NCBI RefSeq assembly: GCF_024623065.1
Contig: NZ_JANJZR010000004.1
Span: 62,001 to 126,000 of the forward strand
Source: Bacteroides acidifaciens
GTDB taxonomy: Bacteria > Bacteroidota > Bacteroidia > Bacteroidales > Bacteroidaceae
Length of the DNA stretch: 64,000 bases
Reading direction: 5' to 3'
The notes beneath the pieces were generated by a model, which did not search any database, had not been told where the DNA came from, and saw only the letters and a program-made list of their open reading frames with translations. The position numbers and the translations under genes are program-made. Numbering within the stretch: the stretch's first letter is position 1; every line of letters starts with the position of its first letter. This document shows positions 1 to 7,933 of the stretch, piece after piece.

Positions 1-1
1 A

Positions 2-262
2 AAAGTTGTTTTTGAGGAAGAATCTGTCAGCACATGGACAAGACTGAAACCATTGCTCTATCTCGCCGCTATGTTTGTGGGTGCGGCCCTGATTATCCGG
101 GTAGCGTCGACAGAACACAAACCTGCTGCGGTCGATGAAGTGGCGGTGACGGAGGTAGATACTGAAGTTGTATCGGACGAAATGCTGGATGTGGCACTAG
201 ACCGTGCCATGCTGGATGATTATTCGTTATATGTTTATTTGAGTGACGCAAGTGTAGAATGA
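2..262 (+). CDS. C-terminal part of a small membrane protein (anti-sigma-like), 5' end outside window
   Basis: The reading frame is open from base 2, so the gene begins upstream and only its last 86 codons are visible. A hydrophobic stretch (LYLAAMFVGAALIIRVA, about visible residues 19-35) is a single membrane segment, followed by an acidic, probably periplasmic tail ending in VYLSDASVE. In Bacteroides a membrane protein of this size just before a small secreted Spy-like protein commonly follows an ECF sigma factor gene, so an anti-sigma or envelope-stress role is plausible. That is an inference from neighbourhood only; no domain is recognised in the fragment. The TTG at 53 would lie at the membrane segment and is not a convincing start. 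Confidence 0.6.
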   Translation, partial: KVVFEEESVSTWTRLKPLLYLAAMFVGAALIIRVASTEHKPAAVDEVAVTEVDTEVVSDEMLDVALDRAMLDDYSLYVYLSDASVE

Positions 263-289
263 TTTATTAAAATTGATTGAATACAGAAA

Positions 290-757
290 ATGAGAAAAGT
301 AATCGCATTAGTCGTTTTGTTGTGTGGCTTTATGCCTGTTCTTTGGGCTGCTGACAGATGTGATCAGCATTTATCCCGGGAGGAGTTCAGGGCAAAACAA
401 AAGGAATTCATTATCGAACAGGCTGGATTGAGTAACAAGGAGGCTGCTAAGTTTTTTCCCGTCTATTTTGAACTTCAGGATAAGAAGAAGAAGCTGAATG
501 ATGAATCGTGGGATTTGATGCGCAAAGGTAAAGATGATAAGACGACGGAAGCTCAATATGCCGAAATCAACGATAAGATAGCCGACAATCGTATTGCTGC
601 CGACCAACTTGATAAGACTTATCTGGGTAAGTTCAAGAAGATTCTTTCAAGTAAGAAGATATTTCTCGTGCAGCGTGCAGAAATGCGCTTCCACCGGGAG
701 ATGATAAAAGGGATGAATCGTGGCAAGGATAAAGGAAACGATTCGAAGAAGAAATAA
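290..757 (+). CDS. Small secreted Spy/CpxP-like protein
   Basis: 155 residues with a clear signal peptide (about 1-20, ending VLWAADR) and a mature part that is almost entirely charged helix, rich in Lys, Glu and Gln. This matches the all-helical periplasmic Spy/CpxP (LTxxQ-like) proteins that sense or buffer envelope stress. The phrase IIEQAGLSNKEAAKFFPVYF resembles the repeated helix motif of that family as found in Bacteroidetes. It starts 28 bp after the preceding membrane protein gene and probably shares its transcript. The exact ligand or partner cannot be read from the sequence. The lysine-rich tail (KGNDSKKK) is odd but typical of such small periplasmic proteins. Confidence 0.6.
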   Translation: MRKVIALVVLLCGFMPVLWAADRCDQHLSREEFRAKQKEFIIEQAGLSNKEAAKFFPVYFELQDKKKKLNDESWDLMRKGKDDKTTEAQYAEINDKIADNRIAADQLDKTYLGKFKKILSSKKIFLVQRAEMRFHREMIKGMNRGKDKGNDSKKK

Positions 758-761
758 AGAA

Positions 762-846
762 AAACAGAGCGTCTATTTATGAATCAGATGCTCTGTTTGA
801 TTTAATAAAGGCTCTACTCGCACAGAATAGAGCCTCCATTAAATCA
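762..846. terminator. Nested bidirectional terminator between convergent genes
   Basis: Two hairpins in tandem. The first has arms AAACAGAGC (762-770) and GCTCTGTTT (790-798). The second is nested: TTGATTTAAT (797-806) pairs with ATTAAATCAA (837-846) around AGGCTCTA (809-816) / TAGAGCCT (828-835). It lies exactly between the convergent Spy-like gene and mazG, so it probably ends transcripts from both sides. Confidence 0.75.
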
Positions 847-862
847 ATGTTACTCATAGGTC

Positions 863-1651
863 TTACAGTCCTTTTTTCTTTGCTTCATTCCAAATAGCAT
901 CCATCTCTTCGAGAGACATATCTTTCAGGCTTTTTCCTTCCTTGATAGTATGTTCCTCCAAATAATTGAAGCGACGGATAAACTTTTGATTGGTAAGTTC
1001 CAAAGCATTATCAGGATTGATCTTGTAGAGACGCCCTGCATTGATAAGACTAAACATGACGTCACCGAATTCAGCCTCCGCCTTGTCCTTGTCCATATTA
1101 GCTACTTCATCCTGAAATTCTCCGATTTCTTCCTTCACTTTATTCCATACCTGTTCACGCTCTTCCCAGTCGAAACCTACATTACGGGCTTTGTCTTGAA
1201 TACGATAAGCCTTGATGAGCGAGGGGAGGGCAGTAGGTACACCGCTCAAGACACTCTTATTGCCGTCTTTCTCCTTTAGCTTCAACTGTTCCCAATTCTC
1301 GGAAACTTGTCCTGCCGTTTCCGCCTTTACTTCTCCGAATACATGGGGGTGACGGAAAATCAGTTTGTCGCACAGCTTGTCGCAAACATCTTTGATATCG
1401 AAATCTCCTGTTTCCGAACCTATCTTGGCGTAGAAAGCAACGTGCAGCAATACGTCTCCTAATTCTTTGCAAATATCCTTTTTGTCATCTCTCATCAGGG
1501 CGTCGCAAAGTTCGTAAGTCTCTTCTATGGTGTTTGGACGCAGACTTTCGTTGGTCTGTTTGCGGTCCCAGGGACATTTAACACGCAGTTCGTCGAGGAT
1601 ATCCAAGAAGCGTCCGAAGGCTTCCATCTGTTCTTGTCTGGTATGTGACAT
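863..1651 (-). CDS. mazG: Nucleoside triphosphate pyrophosphohydrolase MazG
   Basis: 262 residues, the usual length of the two-domain bacterial MazG. It hydrolyses (d)NTPs to NMP and pyrophosphate, a cytosolic house-cleaning activity. The N-terminal MazG domain carries the opening CPWDRKQTNESLRPN and the metal-binding acidic pattern EETYE (43-47) and KELGDVLLH (about 62-70). The C-terminal repeat of the fold has FDWEEREQVWNKVKEEIGEF and AEFGDVMFSLIN. Start MSHTRQEQMEAFGRFLDIL agrees with the family. It converges on the Spy-like gene; upstream lies the hairpin repeat at 1672-1778. Confidence 0.95.
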   Translation of the reverse strand: MSHTRQEQMEAFGRFLDILDELRVKCPWDRKQTNESLRPNTIEETYELCDALMRDDKKDICKELGDVLLHVAFYAKIGSETGDFDIKDVCDKLCDKLIFRHPHVFGEVKAETAGQVSENWEQLKLKEKDGNKSVLSGVPTALPSLIKAYRIQDKARNVGFDWEEREQVWNKVKEEIGEFQDEVANMDKDKAEAEFGDVMFSLINAGRLYKINPDNALELTNQKFIRRFNYLEEHTIKEGKSLKDMSLEEMDAIWNEAKKKGL

Positions 1652-1671
1652 AAATCTGTTTTTTATTAAGG

Positions 1672-1778
1672 TTTTCGTATAATCTGTCCATGATTAGCAT
1701 CTATTTATATGCAAATATACGTCAATTGCACCATAAAAGTGCAGAAAAACATAGTTTTCTGCACTTTTGTTGTGCAAT
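1672..1778. repeat. Left copy of a hairpin-bearing repeat flanking the Rpn nuclease gene
   Basis: About 100 bp that match the right copy at 2963-3075 in direct orientation (shared blocks TTTTCGTAT, ATCTGTCCATGATT, TATTTATATG). The 3' half is a hairpin: ATTGCAC (1725-1731) pairs with GTGCAAT (1772-1778), enclosing AAAAGTGCAGAAAA (1735-1748) paired with TTTTCTGCACTTTT (1755-1768). The outer arm differs from the right copy but keeps pairing. Confidence 0.8.
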
Positions 1779-1949
1779 AGAACTCTCGTTGCATGATATA
1801 TTTGGGGAAATGAGGAGGATTCGGACAGCCTGAAAAATAGTCTGTATAACCACAGAAAACCGTATGGATGATGAATGACAGGGGGATGTAGCAAGGGATA
1901 ATCTTTACCTGGTTATTTTCGTCCCTCTGTTAAAATAATCTTTTTTCTG

Positions 1950-1979
1950 TTTGATTTTATCTGATTATTGCTACTTTTG
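1950..1979 (+). promoter_or_regulatory. Bacteroides-type promoter for the Rpn nuclease gene
   Basis: TTTG (1950-1953), an 18-base spacer, and TACTTTTG (1972-1979) match the Bacteroides sigma-ABfr consensus TTTG / TAnnTTTG; the spacer is one base under the usual 19-21. It would start RNA near 1986, which argues for the ATG at 2075 over the in-frame TTG at 1991. Confidence 0.55.
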
Positions 1980-2074
1980 TACATAACGCCTTGGAAAGGT
2001 TATTAAGGCATTTCAAAGGGAGGTCCATATATTGGTTATACGAAGGAGCGGGGTTGGAATTTCAAACTATAAAA

Positions 2075-2941
2075 ATGGAAAAAGACATGGGAATAGAAGG
2101 AATACAGGATAAATATGTGAATCCATATACCGATTTCGGATTCAAGTTGCTTTTTGGTACAGCAATGAATAAGGAATTGTTGATTAGTTTTTTAAATGCA
2201 CTCTTATTTAAGGAGGAGGTAATCAAGGATGTCACTTATCTAAATGCGGAACATCTTGGAACGCAGGAATATGACCGTCGGGCCGTATTTGATGTCTATT
2301 GTGAGAATGAGAAGGGTGAGAAGTTCCTGGTTGAGATGCAGCGTGGCGAGCAGCAGTTCTTCAAGGACCGCAGTGTCTTTTATTCCACTTTCCCTATTCG
2401 TGAACAGGCTAAACGTGGGGAATGGGATTATGAGTTGAAGGCTGTCTATGTGGTGGGTATCCTGAATTTCTCCTTTGACAATTCTGATGAGGAGTATTTC
2501 CATCATGAGGTGAAGCTTGTAGACCTTTATACCCACAAGGTTTTCTATGACAAGCTTACCTTTGTCTATCTTGAAATGCCTAAATTCAATAAGACCGAGG
2601 ATGAGTTGGAGAGCATGTTTGACAAGTGGTTGTTTGTTCTGCGTAATCTTGCCTCTCTGCTTGAACGTCCGAGAGCATTGCAGAACAGAGTTTTTGACCG
2701 CCTTTTTGAAACTGCGGAAATTGCAAAGTTTACCAAGACTGAACTGAGTGAGTACTGGGACAGTTTGAAAAATTTCCGTGACTGGTATAGTGTCATATCT
2801 ACGGCGGAAAAGAAAGGTAGGGAAGAAGGAGAGAAAAAGAAAGCCATAGAAGTAGCCCGTTACTTAAAATCATCAGCAACTTCAATAGAGTTAATTATCG
2901 GAGCAACCGGCCTATCTAAAGAGGAAATAGAAATTCTATAG
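2075..2941 (+). CDS. Rpn-family PD-(D/E)XK nuclease / putative transposase
   Basis: 288 residues from the ATG at 2075. Belongs to the Rpn (recombination-promoting nuclease) / PDDEXK_2 family. The N-terminus NPYTDFGFKLLFG (16-28) is the family signature. Asp73 in AVFDVYC and Glu87/Gln89 in LVEMQ form the expected D-ExQ nuclease site. The middle (FYDKLTFVYLEMPKF) and the C-terminal helix region (ERPRALQNRVFDRLFE, then EKKGREEGEKKKAIEVA) are also typical. Rpn proteins are DNA endonucleases linked to RecA-independent recombination, and several copies per Bacteroides genome are usual. The gene stands alone with its own promoter and is bracketed by two copies of a hairpin repeat, which suggests mobility. 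An upstream TTG at 1991 would add 28 atypical residues. Confidence 0.85.
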   Translation: MEKDMGIEGIQDKYVNPYTDFGFKLLFGTAMNKELLISFLNALLFKEEVIKDVTYLNAEHLGTQEYDRRAVFDVYCENEKGEKFLVEMQRGEQQFFKDRSVFYSTFPIREQAKRGEWDYELKAVYVVGILNFSFDNSDEEYFHHEVKLVDLYTHKVFYDKLTFVYLEMPKFNKTEDELESMFDKWLFVLRNLASLLERPRALQNRVFDRLFETAEIAKFTKTELSEYWDSLKNFRDWYSVISTAEKKGREEGEKKKAIEVARYLKSSATSIELIIGATGLSKEEIEIL

Positions 2942-2962
2942 TGTGAATCTTGAATATGTTAT

Positions 2963-3075
2963 TTTTCGTATCATCTGTCCATGATTGGCATTTATTTATA
3001 TGTAAATATTCACCAATTGTAAAACAAAAGTGCAGGAATTATGGTTTTCTGCACTTTTGTTTTACAATTGGTGAA
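2963..3075. repeat. Right copy of the hairpin repeat flanking the Rpn nuclease gene
   Basis: Direct repeat of 1672-1778. Its hairpin is longer: arms 3009-3035 and 3049-3075 form a perfect 27-bp stem with a 13-base loop. Inner arms share GTGCAG/CTGCAC with the left copy; the outer arms have changed on both sides so that pairing is kept. Confidence 0.85.
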
Positions 3076-3114
3076 CTATTATAATAAAATGTTTTCTTGA
3101 GAAATTTATTTGGC

Positions 3115-3879
3115 TCAATCCGCTAATAATTCTGCTTGTATATATAGAACATAGCTGTCTATCCAAAAAACAATAAAAGATACGATTGCATTAGTCATGC
3201 TAAATTCATCTTCTGATATTAGAGCGATGGCAGATATACCTATGATTAGAGATGCCAATATTCCCCATCCTAATTTATTTAATAGTCCGTTGAAGTGTCT
3301 GATAAATTGGACTCCGATCATGACCAGCACAATAAATGCGACTAATGCGGTGAGAACTAAAATAATTATTCCGAAATCATCATCTTCTTTTATTAGATCT
3401 GAGAATAAAGTAGAAATGTATATCAGGACAGTGATTATAATATTGGTTATTAATAAACCACTCATGGGTCTGGTTTGTTGTTTCATCCCTATGTATAAGG
3501 CGTAAGCAAATATTATATCGACCAAGCCAGACAAAAAGTCAGCCACCCATTCTGGAATATAGGTTGCCCACTGCATGATTTGTAGCCATTTTTGTGGATT
3601 GGTAAGGTGGCATACTCCACTTTGATGTGACATTGAAATGAATGTTGCAATGACTCCTGTCCAAAATAGGATTAGGACAAAGTCAGAAATGGGAGTTTTT
3701 AAATGATTCACTTCTGTTTTATGATTGTTTGAATCCCCTTGAAAGGGTATTTCTGTGGTGGCTTGATTGTGTGTATTGGCAACAGAGTCTTCCAACCATT
3801 CTCCGCAGTGTCTGCATTTCTTTGCAGTTGCTTGTATCTCTTCCCCACAGAAAGGGCATTGTTTGGTATTATTTATCAT
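3115..3879 (-). CDS. Zinc-ribbon polytopic membrane protein
   Basis: 254 residues. The N-terminus carries a treble-type zinc ribbon with two CxxC pairs (CPFCGEE and CRHCGEW, about residues 8-28), then a polar linker to about residue 65, then six hydrophobic segments (for example FVLILFWTGVIATFI, LLITNIIITVLIYI, GIIILVLTALVAFIVLV, LGWGILASLIIGISAIALI). The ribbon is almost the same as that of the DUF805 protein two genes upstream, so the two probably share ancestry or a partner. No enzyme motif is visible. It is the last gene of the five-gene minus-strand operon 7539-3115 and starts 11 bp after the lipoprotein gene. Function unknown. Confidence 0.8.
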   Translation of the reverse strand: MINNTKQCPFCGEEIQATAKKCRHCGEWLEDSVANTHNQATTEIPFQGDSNNHKTEVNHLKTPISDFVLILFWTGVIATFISMSHQSGVCHLTNPQKWLQIMQWATYIPEWVADFLSGLVDIIFAYALYIGMKQQTRPMSGLLITNIIITVLIYISTLFSDLIKEDDDFGIIILVLTALVAFIVLVMIGVQFIRHFNGLLNKLGWGILASLIIGISAIALISEDEFSMTNAIVSFIVFWIDSYVLYIQAELLAD

Positions 3880-3890
3880 GTTTTCAAGTT

Positions 3891-4478
3891 TTATTTTATT
3901 CTTATCAGTTTAATAACTCCATCTGACGCATCGAACGACATATTGTCTCCTTTAATATTCACATTCTGGTAACAGTCTTCGTTGTTTTCGTTTTCTGAAT
4001 ACCAATTATAGAGCTGTTCTTTCAATTCTTCTATTGATTCTTGAATGAGTGATTGCCCATAGTTTTTAATAAAACTTTGTGCAAGAGATTCGGATAATCT
4101 ATCTGCGCCCAGGTAACTAATATCCTCAAAAGTGACTTTTAGAGTCGACAGGTCGTAAGTGAAATAGATGTCGCCGGCCAGTATTTCCCATGTACCTTTA
4201 ATAACACTTTTGTATTGCGCTTTATATTCTTGTCCGTCCTCAACTTCTCCACGTTCAGTGAAGTAGGTTGTCTCTTTTAAATCTCCTCCGGAAGTATCTC
4301 CTTTCACAGGACCAAACTCATAATAGGTTTTCTCTTTGCATCCGTCTTCTTCGACTATGCGGATGCTTTCCCATGTGCCGCACGCTTTTTTTGCCATTTC
4401 CATATCGTTGCATGAGGTGCAGAAAATACACAAAAGAGATAATAGAGTGAATGATGTAAGTAAGTTGTTATGTTTCAT
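3891..4478 (-). CDS. Putative lipoprotein of unknown function
   Basis: 195 residues. A signal peptide with a lipobox places the lipidated Cys at residue 23 (CIFCTSCND). The mature part contains MAKKACGTWESIRIVEEDG and KGTWEILAGDIYFTYDLSTL, the two-pass GxWE pattern of lipocalin-like or META-like beta-barrel lipoproteins that are common in Bacteroides; the family cannot be named with certainty. It lies 11 bp from each neighbour within the zinc-ribbon operon, which suggests that it works with the membrane proteins at the envelope. Confidence 0.7.
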   Translation of the reverse strand: MKHNNLLTSFTLLSLLCIFCTSCNDMEMAKKACGTWESIRIVEEDGCKEKTYYEFGPVKGDTSGGDLKETTYFTERGEVEDGQEYKAQYKSVIKGTWEILAGDIYFTYDLSTLKVTFEDISYLGADRLSESLAQSFIKNYGQSLIQESIEELKEQLYNWYSENENNEDCYQNVNIKGDNMSFDASDGVIKLIRIK

Positions 4479-4489
4479 GATGGTAAAAT

Positions 4490-5854
4490 TTAATTCGTTG
4501 TAATGGTAAGTCCGTTGGCATAGCTGACGTTATATACGAAATTGGGAGATATGTTGTGAAAGCCATCGAATACAACCTGATATTCCTTATTTCCCAAATT
4601 ATGAAACTCTTCTATTTGCACTTCGTCACGGGGCAGATAATTGTCGAATATCTCAAACCATTGGTTGTTGAAAACAACTTTGTGTTCTTTAAGACACTCT
4701 ATCGCTATATGCCCCAAGTCACTTTCGGTGAAATCACTTCTGAAACTCCTGTTACCGCTTGCGTATGCCCGTAATAGTCGGGAAAAGTTTGAGAAATCGA
4801 ATTGTTGCAATAACCATTTAAATTCGGTATTGGAGATGACAAGCAAATCGTCGTTTTCTACAAGTTCTTCGGTGAGGGTTAGCAGACCTTCTCCTTTGTA
4901 TCCTTTAGTTATGGCTTGTTGCATATTGTAGCAGAAGGTATAAATGGCATAATAGCAAGAGAAATCGTGTATAATGCGTTTTTTTATTTCCGCATCATTT
5001 TCGCCATTGATGCTTTTCCTGCTTTCTGGGTAACCTATATTGTCCAATGTATCCACTCCTGCGGTGTCTCCGTCAAGAGTCCAATCGCTGTGTTGAAGTT
5101 GAGGCTTTTGGAGATGGTTGGCAGATTTGAAATAGGTGAGTACAACCAGAATGGCTACAACTATTATCGACACATTGAGCACAATCTTGTCGGTAGTGGT
5201 CAGAGGAGTGGAGTCGTTAGCTGCATTTCCTTTCTTGCACAGCAGGAAGAGTAGCCAAAAGATACCGACTAAGGGGATGAGGACAATCAGAAACCACCAT
5301 CCGCTTTTTCCAATGTCGTGCAAGCGACGTATACCGATGGCAAGTGAAGGAATGGTGAGAGCCAGTGAGACGATTGTGAATAGCCAACCATAGCCGAGGC
5401 TTTCGCCAAATAGTTGGAAGTCAATTCCCAATAAGATGTCTATGCATGATGCGGCAATAGCTATGACGCTGTAGAACAGGATGTAAAGCCAATACTGCTT
5501 TCTTGTGGCCGTTCCGATAAAGTCGGCATATTGCTTGTATACGACACGGGTGAAATAGTGGGATAAGAAAGAGGTCAGCGGGGTCTCTTGGTTCTCACGG
5601 TTTGTGGCTTTCGGCTGTTCTTTTGCTATCGTGGCGCGATGTGACGAAGGTATTGCTTTAGGCGTTAACGGTTCGTGGCAATAAGGACAAGATACACTGT
5701 CTTCTTCTATTTGTTCGGCGCAAATAGGGCAGGCAACCATTTTCTTAGCTACCGTTTGCTTTTCTTCCAACCATTCACCGCAGTGTTTGCATTTTTTGGC
5801 TACAGCCAAAATCTCTTCTCCGCAATAAGGGCATTTTTTCATTTCTTTTTCCAT
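4490..5854 (-). CDS. Double zinc-ribbon DUF805 membrane protein
   Basis: 454 residues in three parts. First come two zinc ribbons: CPYCGEE/CKHCGEW (about 8-28) and CPICAEQ/CPYCHEP (about 42-62). Next is a DUF805 membrane domain (about 105-240) with RKQYWLYILFYSVI, the family hallmark IGIRRLHDIGKSGWWFLI and four membrane segments. The last part is a 200-residue soluble tail without recognised domain (DFSCYYAIYTFCYNM onwards). DUF805 is a small integral-membrane family of unknown role. The gene starts 6 bp after the upstream gene stop, so the operon is tightly coupled. Having both a ribbon-DUF805 and a ribbon-6TM protein in one operon is unusual. Confidence 0.85.
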   Translation of the reverse strand: MEKEMKKCPYCGEEILAVAKKCKHCGEWLEEKQTVAKKMVACPICAEQIEEDSVSCPYCHEPLTPKAIPSSHRATIAKEQPKATNRENQETPLTSFLSHYFTRVVYKQYADFIGTATRKQYWLYILFYSVIAIAASCIDILLGIDFQLFGESLGYGWLFTIVSLALTIPSLAIGIRRLHDIGKSGWWFLIVLIPLVGIFWLLFLLCKKGNAANDSTPLTTTDKIVLNVSIIVVAILVVLTYFKSANHLQKPQLQHSDWTLDGDTAGVDTLDNIGYPESRKSINGENDAEIKKRIIHDFSCYYAIYTFCYNMQQAITKGYKGEGLLTLTEELVENDDLLVISNTEFKWLLQQFDFSNFSRLLRAYASGNRSFRSDFTESDLGHIAIECLKEHKVVFNNQWFEIFDNYLPRDEVQIEEFHNLGNKEYQVVFDGFHNISPNFVYNVSYANGLTITTN

Positions 5855-5860
5855 AATATT

Positions 5861-6979
5861 TTATTTCTTTTGAAGTGAAGAAATTGTATATAAAACATTT
5901 TTTTTCTCATTGACAAAGAATGAAACTTTCACGCTAAACGTTTCTTTTCCTTCATTATTACGGAATTGATAGGTGAAGTTGGTTCCGTCTATTCTTTGTA
6001 TGGTATATTCCCCGATTAATGGATTGTTATCAGCACGTAATTGTTCCAGATATCTTTTCCCTGCATTTATTTCCGGACTGTTACTATCCGCCATTTCTTG
6101 ATATACCGTTCCGGTGAATTTGGCACCCAATTTTGTTTTAATTCTATTGTAGGTGTTCAAATCAATTTCTCCTTTGCGTAGTCTTTCTTGTGCTATACGG
6201 AGTTTGCTTGCATTGGCTATCATCTCTTTATATACAGGACTGTCAGTCGGCTCCAGCTGTTTTTTAAGTCCTAATTTCAGTTTTATGTATTCCTGGGTTT
6301 TAGGTGATTCTTTTTGTATCTCATATTTGTTATTCAGAAAATCCTGTTGGCATAAAAAAGTCATCACGTCTATGCGAAAATGACGTTCTTGTTCGCCATG
6401 GTCTTTATTGTTTTTAGCCGGATGGCATACTCCTACTAATTTCCCATTCAGATAGGCATTTTGGTCTATTACTTGATATTGGGGAAATAGTGAATTTATC
6501 TGGTAATGTTCTTCTTTTGGATATGAACGGTCTATTGTTTCCCATTTTCCTTTCTTATCATGTAACCATTCCCATGTTTGGGCGGCCCGAATTAAATATA
6601 AAGAGTCAGCTATTCTTTCTTGTACTATTCTTGCGGCATCATTGACCTTTTGGATGGAGTCTGCACTTTTTTGCTCTAACTCTTTCTTGATAATAGCATT
6701 TTCTATTTCTACTTTGATTTTCTCGAATTCTTTTGATTTGGCTTTTAAACTTTCCATTGATTCACCTAAGTAAATAGTTGGAAATTTATATTTGAAATCT
6801 TCTAATTTATGTATTTCGCAGATTCTTAGAAGTGAATCTCTCGTATTTTGTAATTTTTGAGAGAATACTTCTGTCTTGTTTTTCTTTGCCTTAACGAATT
6901 TTGATAAGTCTACTATTTGTGCGTTTGTCTTACATATTCCTGTGCAGAGGAATAGGCATATTAATAGAAATTTTCCCAT
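5861..6979 (-). CDS. Secreted coiled-coil protein of unknown function
   Basis: 372 residues from the ATG at 6979, which gives a clean signal peptide (MGKFLLICLFLCTGICKTNAQ) and starts 2 bp after the preceding stop; an ATG 21 bases further upstream (7000) would overlap that gene. The mature part begins with long charged helices (about 25-130, coiled-coil-like) and ends with a beta-rich segment (GEYTIQRIDGTNFTYQFRN, VSFFVNEKKNVLYTISSL). No known domain is recognised. It is the second gene of the operon led by the PD-(D/E)XK protein. Confidence 0.75.
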   Translation of the reverse strand: MGKFLLICLFLCTGICKTNAQIVDLSKFVKAKKNKTEVFSQKLQNTRDSLLRICEIHKLEDFKYKFPTIYLGESMESLKAKSKEFEKIKVEIENAIIKKELEQKSADSIQKVNDAARIVQERIADSLYLIRAAQTWEWLHDKKGKWETIDRSYPKEEHYQINSLFPQYQVIDQNAYLNGKLVGVCHPAKNNKDHGEQERHFRIDVMTFLCQQDFLNNKYEIQKESPKTQEYIKLKLGLKKQLEPTDSPVYKEMIANASKLRIAQERLRKGEIDLNTYNRIKTKLGAKFTGTVYQEMADSNSPEINAGKRYLEQLRADNNPLIGEYTIQRIDGTNFTYQFRNNEGKETFSVKVSFFVNEKKNVLYTISSLQKK

Positions 6980-6981
6980 AG

Positions 6982-7539
6982 TTACCAGTATCTTAACCAA
7001 AACTCGTTAAACAAATCGCTTTCCGAATCTTGCTGTTCATAATCATTTAAATCTCCCAGGCAGAATGGAGTATATCCGTTCTCTTTACATTCCTTTGTAA
7101 GCATAGCCGGCATCTCATCCAAGGCGGTGATTAGTATATAATGCCTTTTGGCATCAGGCATATATTCTTCACATACTTGGTCGAAAATTACCTTGTATCT
7201 TGCTAATTGATTATGGTGAGTCGGTGTATATGCTTTGTTCTCAATCAAAACAGCATGAAATTCTTCTTTTCCATTATATGTAATCCGTATGTTTGCCCAA
7301 AGGTCGATGTATTTCCATTGTTTCCAAGTCTCGACAGAGATGACTTGTACGTCGTCTGTCATTTCGATGCCAATCAGTTTGCCGAGAATTTTTCTGCAAT
7401 ATTGATAAAGGACAGGTTTCTCTCCACTGTATTGCTGCATAGATCTACGTAAGGTCCATGACAGAATAAAATCTATCATGGTTTCTTTTTGGGAATCTCC
7501 TTCGGAGGAATCTTTCATTAGTAATGATACTTTTTCCAT
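6982..7539 (-). CDS. PD-(D/E)XK nuclease superfamily protein
   Basis: 185 residues. The core YIDLWANI (Asp79) followed by AVLIENKAYTPTHHNQLARY gives the D...ExK motif (Glu100, Lys102) plus the QLxxY helix (Gln111) of the PDDEXK_4-type family. Family members are restriction-like nucleases, often in defence or mobile contexts. This protein is short: the N-terminal extension found in many relatives is missing, but the catalytic core is complete. It is the first gene of the five-gene minus-strand operon and is preceded by a long structured leader. Its genuine substrate cannot be read from the sequence. Confidence 0.75.
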   Translation of the reverse strand: MEKVSLLMKDSSEGDSQKETMIDFILSWTLRRSMQQYSGEKPVLYQYCRKILGKLIGIEMTDDVQVISVETWKQWKYIDLWANIRITYNGKEEFHAVLIENKAYTPTHHNQLARYKVIFDQVCEEYMPDAKRHYILITALDEMPAMLTKECKENGYTPFCLGDLNDYEQQDSESDLFNEFWLRYW

Positions 7540-7572
7540 ATTTTTTATAGTTTGAAATTAATGTACGGGTAC

Positions 7573-7818
7573 AAAAAAGAGCGTAAAACTAACTTTTATC
7601 CTTATTTATTCGCTTAGGCTCTCGCATTGCCTGAATCTCAAATAAGGTAAAAGCAGTCCACGCCCTATTCGGGTGTGAACGCTACTTTAACCTACTATCC
7701 CTGAGATTCATTTTAAATTTGCGAGATTTAAGCGAATGGGATAATACGTTTTAACGTTCAATCAATATGTCTGAAAATCTTTGTTTTCTGTTTCTTACTA
7801 CTTGTTTTTAATGGTTGT
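7573..7818 (-). ncRNA. Long structured leader or small RNA upstream of the nuclease operon
   Basis: An extended imperfect hairpin fills this gap between genes. ATTCGCTTA (7608-7616) pairs with TAAGCGAAT (7729-7737), then CTCGCA with TGCGAG, GAATCTCA with TGAGATTC, and an inner arm GGTAAAAGCAG.. / ..CTACTTTAACC closes on CGCCC TATTC GGGTG. On the minus strand, the outermost pairs (AAAAC.. / ..GTTTT) are followed by CGCTCTTTTTTG, a termination-like U run at 7573-7582. Upstream, TAGTTTTG (7832-7825, minus) is a good -7 box. It could be a separate small RNA of about 240 nt with 6S-like topology or a regulatory leader of the operon. No Rfam family can be assigned by eye. Confidence 0.4.
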
Positions 7819-7824
7819 ATATCG

Positions 7825-7832
7825 CAAAACTA
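7825..7832 (-). promoter_or_regulatory. Possible -7 box for the structured leader
   Basis: Minus-strand TAGTTTTG matches TAnnTTTG. About 20 bases upstream the minus strand reads TTTC where TTTG is expected, so the -33 element is imperfect. It would start RNA just before the long hairpin at 7586-7754. Confidence 0.35.
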
Positions 7833-7933
7833 AGAAACATTTTTTAGAATTGAAAGAATTTTATCAGAAAATATGACCGGACTGCTTTAATATTTACTAA
7901 TGAATACTTATTTCGATACACCTATGATGATAT

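Noticed and set aside
1991-2074. N-terminal extension of the Rpn protein from a TTG codon
   Set aside because: It would begin right at the predicted transcription start and add residues absent from the family; the ATG at 2075 fits better.
7540-7933. Transfer RNA or insertion-sequence end in the structured gap
   Set aside because: The fold is one long hairpin without cloverleaf arms, and no transposase or target duplication is visible.
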